Program-made: the position numbers and the translations under genes
Assembly: GCA_021734825.1 (NCBI GenBank)
Contig: JAIPIE010000039.1
Coordinates: forward strand, 1-6,786
Reading direction: 5' to 3'
Length of the DNA: 6,786 nucleotides
From: Patescibacteria group bacterium
GTDB taxonomy: Bacteria; Patescibacteriota; Patescibacteriia; Patescibacteriales; UBA12465
Part shown: one piece after another, positions 1 through 4,770 of the stretch
Layout of the letters: every line of letters begins with the position of its first letter
How positions within the stretch are numbered: position 1 is the first letter of the stretch
Notes under the pieces: model-generated
Told to the model about the DNA's origin: nothing
Databases searched by the model: none
The model's input: only the letters and a program-made list of their open reading frames with translations

Positions 1-800
1 TGTTTTTTATTAAGCTTTAATTGCAAACAAAGTTCGTTAAATTTTTTCTCAGATTTATTTTTACTATACAACAAATGATTTATTTTTTTCTTATAGTCCG
101 GGCCAATAGCTAATACTTGTTTAAAAATATCAACTTCACCTAAAATCTTTCCTTCACCGCCACGATAATATATCCAAGCATAATTACGCAAGTGACGTTT
201 AATCTCATTTTTTACTGAAGTTGATTGAGCTGAATATATTTTTTTTGTTTTATCTATTTTTAGCCCTAGGCGCAAAAGACTTTTTTGCTCTTTTACATAA
301 ATATTTTCTTTTTTAGGAAAACTAATAATTGATAATTTTTCTTCTAAATCATTCTCCCTCTCCAATAAATCTCGTAAAAAATCTTCAATTGGATGCTGCA
401 TGTTATAGCCAAGCAAAGACAGGGCAAATTCTTGGTATAGCTCAACAAAAAAATCAAAATCATTTTTTAAATTCTCCCAGCTCACATTATAATATTTTTT
501 TTGATTTATTTTTTTTGATAATTTTAATAAATTATCACCAACTTCATATATATTAGAAAAAACTTTATCTAAATAGAAAGATTCTCTATTTTCTCTCTCT
601 AGTAAAGCATAGCCAAAGTCCCATGCATTTTGTCTGTAATAAAAGATACCATTAGTATAAGCGCTGGAAACATAATAATCACCAAAATAAACTTTCTTAT
701 ATAGATCTGTGCGCGAATAAGAGCTAATAAATAAATCTGTCATTAAAACAACATATTTACGACTAACCACTGATTTAAATTTATCAATTTTTTCTTTCAT
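1..800 (-). CDS. Unidentified helical protein, possibly PEP-utilising-enzyme-related; N-terminal 266 residues, 3' end outside window
   Basis: An open frame runs without a stop from an ATG at 800 to the window edge, giving 266 residues of a longer protein. It is rich in Lys, Asn, Tyr and Phe and looks mostly alpha-helical, with no signal peptide or membrane segment. Recognisable points are a Tyr-rich stretch around 37-60 (VYFGDYYVSSAYTNG), an acidic/Lys helix at about 138-156 and a basic-aromatic motif RHLRNYAWI at 202-210. A motif of the kind H-x-x-x-Y-x-W-[IL] preceding further helices recalls CPR proteins that end in a phosphohistidine (PEP-utilising, mobile) domain, but that domain would lie beyond the window, so this is a weak family guess. 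The gene begins 13 bases after the upstream nucleotidyltransferase and has no Shine-Dalgarno motif, so it is probably co-transcribed with it. The ATG at 800 is the first in frame and leaves no overlap. The reading frame is certain; the function is not. Confidence 0.7.
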   Translation of the reverse strand, partial: MKEKIDKFKSVVSRKYVVLMTDLFISSYSRTDLYKKVYFGDYYVSSAYTNGIFYYRQNAWDFGYALLERENRESFYLDKVFSNIYEVGDNLLKLSKKINQKKYYNVSWENLKNDFDFFVELYQEFALSLLGYNMQHPIEDFLRDLLERENDLEEKLSIISFPKKENIYVKEQKSLLRLGLKIDKTKKIYSAQSTSVKNEIKRHLRNYAWIYYRGGEGKILGEVDIFKQVLAIGPDYKKKINHLLYSKNKSEKKFNELCLQLKLNKK

Positions 801-813
801 ATTATTTTACAAT

Positions 814-1224
814 TTATCTCATTAAACTAGATTTATATTTCTCTGGATAGTGTGGTTTTAAGCGTTTAACTTTTGTCTTTAAATCTAATAATATTATTTC
901 CGCACTTAAGCTCTTTTCATCAACCCGCTGATCGTAACCGAGAGCAATGATATCTGGGTGATATTTTGATAAAACTTTTAAACGATCCCCTTTTAAGCCT
1001 AACACTGCCATCCCCTTAATCTTTTTTCTCTTTAAATAGGCAACCACCTCCGCTTTTCTAATTTTTTCTGTTTGTCGTGCTCTTTTATTTTTTATCCGCT
1101 CCACGTTAACATCTCTAGCGATAACTACTATCAATTCATCACCTAAAGACGCTGCCTGCTCTAAATAAGCGGCGTGTCCTGGGTGAAAATGATCAAAGGT
1201 GCCAAAGGCAAGGACTAACGACAT
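814..1224 (-). CDS. ribL: RibL-like FAD synthase / cytidylyltransferase-family nucleotidyltransferase
   Basis: A small (136 aa) nucleotidyltransferase of the HxGH alpha-phosphodiesterase superfamily, single Rossmann-type domain, cytosolic. The N-terminus has the ATP-binding HPGH motif (14-17) within GTFDHFHPGH, then ARDVNVERIK (37-46), GYDQ (96-99) and a C-terminal KPHYPEKYKSSLM stretch (123-135). The ARDxNV, GYDQ and YKSS signatures match archaeal RibL, which adenylates FMN to FAD (EC 2.7.7.2); glycerol-3-phosphate cytidylyltransferase (TagD) is the main alternative in this superfamily. There is no fused riboflavin kinase, unlike bacterial RibF, and no cysteine. A longer frame opens at a TTG at 1248, but that would put codons inside the terminator hairpin, and the conserved fold starts at MSLVLAFGTFD, so the ATG at 1224 is preferred. 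It sits 7 bases past the T-tract after metK with no visible Shine-Dalgarno motif, so expression by read-through or from a promoter near the end of metK is inferred. Confidence 0.8.
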   Translation of the reverse strand: MSLVLAFGTFDHFHPGHAAYLEQAASLGDELIVVIARDVNVERIKNKRARQTEKIRKAEVVAYLKRKKIKGMAVLGLKGDRLKVLSKYHPDIIALGYDQRVDEKSLSAEIILLDLKTKVKRLKPHYPEKYKSSLMR

Positions 1225-1230
1225 AATGAA

Positions 1231-1259
1231 TATTAAAAAATGCGGCAAAAAACCGCATT
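1231..1259 (-). terminator. Intrinsic terminator after metK
   Basis: Read on the minus strand, a perfect 7-bp stem (AATGCGG / CCGCATT, 1259-1253 and 1245-1239) closes a loop of six T and a G, and the 3' arm runs into TTTTTTA (1240-1234). It begins 3 bases after the metK stop codon, the expected place for a rho-independent terminator. The stem is short but GC-rich against an AT-rich background. The next gene on the same strand starts only 7 bases beyond the T-tract, so it may act as a partial terminator (attenuator) rather than a full stop. Confidence 0.75.
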
Positions 1260-1262
1260 ATT

Positions 1263-2420
1263 TTATAATTTTAAATAGGAACGCAAGGCCTCAACCTTAT
1301 CTATTTGCTCCCAGGTAAATTCTGGGCGACCAAAGTGACCGTAAGCGGCGGTTTTTATAAACACCGGTTTTTTTAAAGACAACTTTTCAATAATTTCCTT
1401 CGGTCGAAAATCAAAATTTTCTTTAATTGCCTTTAAGATTAAATCTTCCTCGATCTTATTTGTGCCAAAAGTCTCTATATACACACCAACTGGTTCAGCT
1501 ACGCCGATTGCATAAGCAATTTGCAGTTCACAGCGATCAGCCAGACCAGCTGCTACCACATTCTTAGCTACATAGCGGGCCATATAGGCTCCGCTACGAT
1601 CAACCTTAGAAGCGTCTTTCCCAGAAAAGCAACCACCACCGTGACGAGCAAAGCCACCATAGGTATCAACGATGATCTTGCGTCCAGTTAAGCCAGTGTC
1701 AGCCGTAGGTCCACCGACGGTAAAGGCGCCGGTAGAATTAATGTAAACCTTAGTTTTATCGTCAAGCAATTTGCCTAAAACTGGTTTAATTACCTGCTCT
1801 AAAATATCTTTACGTACCACCTCTAAACTTGTTTCTGGGTGATGACAAGCAGCGATAACAACCGTTTCCACTCGCTTAGCCTTATCATTATCATATTCAA
1901 CGGTAACCTGACTTTTACCATCCGGTCTTAAATATCCTAGTTCTCCACTCTTACGAACTTCCGCTAAGCGGCTACTTAAGCGATGAGCGAGCATGATTGG
2001 CAAGGGCATATACTCTGGGGTTTCGTTATCCGCATAACCATACATTAATCCTTGATCACCCGCTCCTTGTTCTTTTCCTTCACTCTCATCTACGCCTTGA
2101 GCTATTTCAGTACTTTGTTCATGTAAGGCCGACATAATACCGACGCTATCGCAATCAAAGCCAGAAGCCGGACCGTCATAACCGATATTCTTTAAAATCT
2201 TCCGAACCGTATCGTCAATATTAATATAATTTTTTGTACTCACTTCGCCCCCAACCACAACCAAGCCGTTGGTACAAAAACATTCTACCGCGGCCCTGCT
2301 TTCCGGGTCACTACTTAGCATTGCATCTAAAATACCATCACTGATTTGATCACAAATCTTATCGGGATGCCCTTCGGTTACAGACTCAGAAGTAATTAAT
2401 TTTATTTTATTCTCAGACAT
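1263..2420 (-). CDS. metK: S-adenosylmethionine synthetase (methionine adenosyltransferase)
   Basis: MetK (EC 2.5.1.6) makes S-adenosylmethionine from methionine and ATP, releasing phosphate and pyrophosphate; it acts in the cytosol, usually as a tetramer. The 385-aa length is normal for the bacterial family. Visible motifs: EGHPDK (16-21) with His18 and Asp20 matching E. coli His14 and Asp16; the ATP-binding GAGDQG (119-124); Lys169 in RPDGKSQV; GGPTAD (236-241) and GLTGRK (243-248) with Asp241, Arg247 and Lys248; and GGGCFSGKD (261-269) with Lys268, followed by Lys272 and Asp274. All key catalytic positions are present. Local oddities are INSTGAF for the usual INPTGRF, Ala240 for the usual Gly, and Cys264 for the usual Ala. 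The ATG at 2420 lies 5 bases after the HEPN stop codon and gives the canonical N-terminus. It lacks a Shine-Dalgarno motif and a convincing promoter of its own, so it is the third gene of an MNT-HEPN-metK transcript that ends at the hairpin just downstream. Confidence 0.98.
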   Translation of the reverse strand: MSENKIKLITSESVTEGHPDKICDQISDGILDAMLSSDPESRAAVECFCTNGLVVVGGEVSTKNYINIDDTVRKILKNIGYDGPASGFDCDSVGIMSALHEQSTEIAQGVDESEGKEQGAGDQGLMYGYADNETPEYMPLPIMLAHRLSSRLAEVRKSGELGYLRPDGKSQVTVEYDNDKAKRVETVVIAACHHPETSLEVVRKDILEQVIKPVLGKLLDDKTKVYINSTGAFTVGGPTADTGLTGRKIIVDTYGGFARHGGGCFSGKDASKVDRSGAYMARYVAKNVVAAGLADRCELQIAYAIGVAEPVGVYIETFGTNKIEEDLILKAIKENFDFRPKEIIEKLSLKKPVFIKTAAYGHFGRPEFTWEQIDKVEALRSYLKL

Positions 2421-2425
2421 ATATT

Positions 2426-2821
2426 TTATTTAACTTGATCAACGGATAAATAACCTTTAGTTCTAATAATTAATTCTTTAACAAATTTATAGTAAGTTTC
2501 TGCTTCTTTAAGAGTAATAACTACGCCACCATCATATAAATCACGATTTCTTTTATCACGCATCGCCTGTCCAACTGCAGTAATTTTTTTATCTTGCAAT
2601 AATTCGGCACACTTATCTAAAAGAGCGATATGGTGCCCAGAATTAGCTTTTACTCTTAACCCTTGGTGAGCGCAGACGGCTTGAGTTAATTTCAATAAAC
2701 AATTATAGCTAAATTGAAACTTTATTTCCGTCTCCTTGTTGTCAGCTAAAGACAAATCTCGTTCAGCTGCCTCAAAATATTTATCTATCTGTTGTTTAGA
2801 AAATTGAAATTTAACAAACAT
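2426..2821 (-). CDS. HEPN-domain protein lacking the canonical catalytic His, partner of the adjacent MNT nucleotidyltransferase
   Basis: A 131-aa, mostly alpha-helical protein resembling HEPN domains: an N-terminal helix with AAERDL (18-23), a helix at about 33-55 (FSYNCLLKLTQAV), a GHH motif (62-64), and the late-helix motif MRDKRNRDLYDGG (87-99), then a final helix (about 104-120). HEPN ribonucleases normally carry R-x4-6-H; here the motif is Arg91-Asn-Arg-Asp-Leu-Tyr96-Asp97, with Tyr-Asp where His is expected. The basic Arg-Asn pair is kept, so RNA binding is conceivable but cleavage is doubtful. In HepT/MntA systems a Tyr close to the HEPN motif is AMPylated by the partner; Tyr96 might be such a site, which is inference. 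The gene starts 1 base after the nucleotidyltransferase stop and ends 5 bases before metK, so it is translationally coupled and co-transcribed with both. Family assignment is by motif and context only. Confidence 0.8.
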   Translation of the reverse strand: MFVKFQFSKQQIDKYFEAAERDLSLADNKETEIKFQFSYNCLLKLTQAVCAHQGLRVKANSGHHIALLDKCAELLQDKKITAVGQAMRDKRNRDLYDGGVVITLKEAETYYKFVKELIIRTKGYLSVDQVK

Positions 2822-2822
2822 G

Positions 2823-3368
2823 CTATTTTAAAATTAATTTTGGCTCACTAGACACTCTAGCTAAAAAACTACCTTTTTCTTTTAACTTTTTTTTATATTC
2901 TTCTGCCGAATAATCAACGATGTTAATTTCTCTGCCTAAGCGACGTTGCAAAGAAACTAAATTTTCTCTAACCTCTATTGAATCATGAGCACCAACTAAC
3001 AAAACATCCAAGTCACTATTTTTTTTAAAATTACCCGAGGCATACGAACCAAATAAATAGGCATGCTCTAAGCCTTTAATTGAAGCCAATGATTTTTTGA
3101 GCAGAATTTCTGGACTAACACTCGCCGCCATCATCTTTTTTAGATTGTTAAGCAGAGGATAAGAGGAATTTAAAAGAAAATACTTCTCTCGACCTTCAGC
3201 TTCTACCCTTAAGACACCCTCCTCAACCAAAGAATTAAGATAGCGTGATAAATTACCTTTATCAATTTCTAAAATATTAGACAACTCTTTTAGATACAAA
3301 CGGCTCTTCTTATTTAAGAAAAAAAAGGCTAATATTTGCTTTATTTTGTTAGAATTAAAGTTTATCAT
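2823..3368 (-). CDS. Winged-helix MNT-type nucleotidyltransferase, probable autoregulator
   Basis: A 181-aa two-domain protein. Residues about 8-66 form a winged helix-turn-helix: LYLKELSNILEIDKGNLSRY (24-43) is the HTH with a recognition helix, followed by an EEGVLRVEAEGREKYFLL wing (49-66). Residues about 98-155 form a minimal nucleotidyltransferase with the metal-binding signature Gly107-Ser108 and, eleven residues on, Asp119-x-Asp121 (FGSYASG...NSDLDVLL). The usual third acidic residue appears as Asn149 in REINIVDY, as I recall from other HTH-fused members. MNT proteins transfer AMP from ATP to partner proteins and pair with HEPN proteins, which is the next gene here, 1 base away. The HTH suggests it also binds DNA; the double palindrome starting 2 bases upstream of its ATG is the natural candidate site. 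The ATG at 3368 is preferred because the HTH begins soon after it. There is no Shine-Dalgarno motif. It could be the antitoxin of a MNT/HEPN pair or a nucleotide-responsive regulator. Confidence 0.88.
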   Translation of the reverse strand: MINFNSNKIKQILAFFFLNKKSRLYLKELSNILEIDKGNLSRYLNSLVEEGVLRVEAEGREKYFLLNSSYPLLNNLKKMMAASVSPEILLKKSLASIKGLEHAYLFGSYASGNFKKNSDLDVLLVGAHDSIEVRENLVSLQRRLGREINIVDYSAEEYKKKLKEKGSFLARVSSEPKLILK

Positions 3369-3370
3369 AA

Positions 3371-3386
3371 TTGTAAATTATTACAA
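3371..3386. promoter_or_regulatory. Putative operator 2 (start-proximal palindrome)
   Basis: TTGTAA-ATTA-TTACAA: two perfect 6-bp inverted arms around a 4-base spacer, 2 bases upstream of the nucleotidyltransferase ATG. It would cover the predicted transcription start and the short leader. The half-site matches the other palindrome at 3393-3408. The presumed binder is the adjacent winged-helix nucleotidyltransferase. Confidence 0.6.
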
Positions 3387-3391
3387 CATAT

Positions 3392-3420
3392 ATTGTAATA
3401 TATTACAACAAATAAAGCAA
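3392..3420 (-). promoter_or_regulatory. Predicted promoter of the MNT-HEPN-metK transcript
   Basis: On the minus strand a -35 element TTGCTT (3420-3415) and a -10 element TACAAT (3397-3392) are 17 bases apart, a good sigma70-type arrangement. Initiation would fall near 3385, leaving a leader of roughly 17 bases without a Shine-Dalgarno motif. The -10 element lies inside the palindrome at 3393-3408, and the -35 element is the 3' arm of the preceding hairpin. A weaker alternative pair, TTGTAA (3408-3403) and TGTAAT (3385-3380), exists in the same region. Confidence 0.55.
3393..3408. promoter_or_regulatory. Putative operator 1 (perfect 16-bp palindrome over the -10 region)
   Basis: TTGTAATATATTACAA is identical to its own reverse complement. 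It overlaps the predicted -10 element of the MNT-HEPN-metK promoter, so a bound dimer would block RNA polymerase. Its centre is 22 bp, about two helical turns, from the centre of the second palindrome at 3371-3386, which would put both sites on the same face of the DNA. Confidence 0.65.
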
Positions 3421-3437
3421 GGACTAAGTCCCCGCTT
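3411..3437 (-). terminator. Probable terminator hairpin overlapping the ahcY stop codon
   Basis: On the minus strand AAGCGGGGAC (3437-3428), loop TTA, GTCCTTGCTT (3424-3415) forms a 10-bp stem with two G-U wobbles, followed by a modest T-rich tail (TTTATTTGTTG begins at the end of the arm). The ahcY stop codon TAG (3426-3424) spans the loop and the first base of the 3' arm, so a terminating ribosome would cover the hairpin. The tail is interrupted by A and G, so termination may be incomplete. Confidence 0.5.
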
Positions 3438-4683
3438 CCCAAGATTCTAAATATTTCTTTTGCTTGGGTTTTAAGCTATCAATATTAAAGCCCATGGATT
3501 TTAACTTACGACGAGCAATCTTATTTTCAATCTCCTCTGAAACTTCATATACAGCCGGCTCCAACTTATTTCCCCTCACCATCTCTAAAGCACTTAAAGC
3601 CTGAGTAGCGAAGCTCATGTCCATGACACTGGCGGGATGCCCTTCAGCAGCTGCTAAATTTACTAAACGACCTTCAGCTAAAATATAAATCTTCTTTCCA
3701 GAAACGGTATATTCATCAACATGCGCACGAATTTGAGAACGGACTTTAGTGGCCATCTTCTTTAGCGCTTCTAAATTAATTTCTACATCAAAATGACCAG
3801 AGTTACAGACAATAACTCCGTCTTTCATTAATTTAAAATGTTCGGTGTCAATAACATGCAAATCACCAGTTAAGGTACAGATTAAATCAGCCACTTTAGC
3901 TGCTTCTTTCATCGGCATGACCGCAAAACCATCCATGGCTGCTTCTAAAGCTTTAATCTCGTCAACTTCAGTCACAATTACCTTCGCTCCTAAACCACGA
4001 GCACGACTCGCAAAGCCACGTCCGCACCAGCCATAACCAGCTGCTACAATCGTTTTACCGGCAATCAGCATATTAGTTGCTCTGATAATACCATCAAGTG
4101 TAGATTGTCCAGTACCGTAACGATTATCAAACATATGCTTAGTCTTGGCATCATTAACAGCTACTACTGGTAGTAATAATTTACCTGATTTTTCTAAAGC
4201 ACGTAAACGAATAACGCCGGTAGTGGTTTCTTCTAAACTGGCAATAATTTCAGCAGCTTGTTTCTTATAATCTTTATGTAGAAGAGAAACTAAATCGGCC
4301 CCATCATCTAAAGTTATGTGCGGATGAGCATCAAGTGCAGCTTTAAGGTGACGATAATACACTGGACGACTCTCTCCATGACGAGCAAATACAGACACTT
4401 GATAATATTTAACCAGCGCTGCGGCTACTTCATCTTGAGTAGATAAAGGATTAGAGGCAACTAGTAAAACTTCCGCACCGGCCGCTTTAAAAACTCGCAT
4501 TAAATTCGCCGTTTCCGCCGTAACGTGTAAACAAGCAGCAATTCTAATGCCTTTTAGAGGTTTAGCCTTTAAAACATCCTTGCTAATACTAGCTAAAACT
4601 GGCATGTCTCGCTCTGCCCATTCAATCTTTTTTTTACCGACTTCCGCCAGTTTTATGTCTTTAATGTCGTAATTTATTTTCAT
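3424..4683 (-). CDS. ahcY: S-adenosylhomocysteine hydrolase, short archaeal/Thermotoga type
   Basis: AhcY (EC 3.13.2.1) reversibly splits S-adenosylhomocysteine, the product of methyltransferases, into homocysteine and adenosine with tightly bound NAD. The 419-aa protein has the complete catalytic set by alignment to the human enzyme: Asp127 (DDGADL), Glu152 (EETTTG), Lys182, Asp186 and Asn187 (KTKHMFDN), plus His297 (GHFDVE) and His349 (EGHPASVMD). The NAD-binding GYGWCGRG glycine loop is at 216-223, with acidic Glu239/Asp241 (TEVD) at the end of the next strand. The usual Cys in YGCRES is Thr191 (YGTGQS), and the C-terminal FKPDHYRY tail of eukaryotic enzymes, which reaches into the neighbouring subunit, is absent; both are traits of the short type. 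Some archaeal relatives hydrolyse S-inosylhomocysteine, but adenosine kinase next door favours the normal substrate. The ATG at 4683 lies about 3 bases from the predicted transcription start, with no Shine-Dalgarno motif, so a leaderless message is likely. Confidence 0.97.
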   Translation of the reverse strand: MKINYDIKDIKLAEVGKKKIEWAERDMPVLASISKDVLKAKPLKGIRIAACLHVTAETANLMRVFKAAGAEVLLVASNPLSTQDEVAAALVKYYQVSVFARHGESRPVYYRHLKAALDAHPHITLDDGADLVSLLHKDYKKQAAEIIASLEETTTGVIRLRALEKSGKLLLPVVAVNDAKTKHMFDNRYGTGQSTLDGIIRATNMLIAGKTIVAAGYGWCGRGFASRARGLGAKVIVTEVDEIKALEAAMDGFAVMPMKEAAKVADLICTLTGDLHVIDTEHFKLMKDGVIVCNSGHFDVEINLEALKKMATKVRSQIRAHVDEYTVSGKKIYILAEGRLVNLAAAEGHPASVMDMSFATQALSALEMVRGNKLEPAVYEVSEEIENKIARRKLKSMGFNIDSLKPKQKKYLESWEAGT

Positions 4684-4692
4684 AGTGTTATT

Positions 4693-4721
4693 ATTTTAGT
4701 CGCATAAGATAAGCTCGTCAA
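4693..4721 (-). promoter_or_regulatory. Strong sigma70-type promoter of ahcY
   Basis: On the minus strand TTGACG (4721-4716), a 17-base spacer and TAAAAT (4698-4693) are each one base from consensus at ideal spacing. A run of six T followed upstream by AATA (4725-4735) lies just before the -35 element, like an UP element. The -10 element ends 9 bases before the ahcY ATG, so initiation about 7 bases downstream would give a leader of only a few bases. There is no room for a riboswitch. Confidence 0.8.
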
Positions 4722-4735
4722 GCCAAAAAATATTA

Positions 4736-4764
4736 ATTCAACAATTCAAGATTCAAAGATTCAA
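4736..4764 (-). repeat. Four TTGAAT direct repeats upstream of the ahcY promoter
   Basis: Four exact copies of TTGAAT (minus strand; ATTCAA on plus at 4736-4741, 4744-4749, 4751-4756 and 4759-4764) recur every 8, 7 and 8 bases. They fill the gap between the adoK stop codon and the A/T tract of the ahcY promoter, about 15 to 43 bases upstream of the -35 element. They could be an activator-binding array or simply a product of replication slippage. Confidence 0.6.
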
Positions 4765-4770
4765 TAATTA

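Noticed and set aside
329..556. Plus-strand open frame of 75 codons
   Set aside because: It lies wholly opposite the minus-strand open frame that runs from 800 to the window edge, has low-complexity content and no start context.
1225..1248. TTG start at 1248 extending the RibL-like protein by eight residues
   Set aside because: The extra codons would be encoded by the terminator hairpin and T-tract, and the conserved domain begins at the ATG at 1224.
2426..3368. MNT/HEPN pair as part of a mobile defence island
   Set aside because: No transposase, integrase, repeats or other defence genes flank it; both neighbours are core SAM-metabolism genes with similar base composition.
3845..4036. Plus-strand open frame of 63 codons
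   Set aside because: It is antisense to the NAD-binding region of ahcY, whose identity is certain; there is no independent evidence of coding.
4736..4764. Short repeats as a CRISPR array
   Set aside because: The repeat unit is 6 bases with 1-2-base spacers, far too small, and there are no cas genes.
4684..4770. SAH or SAM riboswitch upstream of ahcY
   Set aside because: The promoter lies against the start codon, leaving almost no leader, and the gap has no GC-rich helices; none fits before metK either, where only 5 bases are non-coding.
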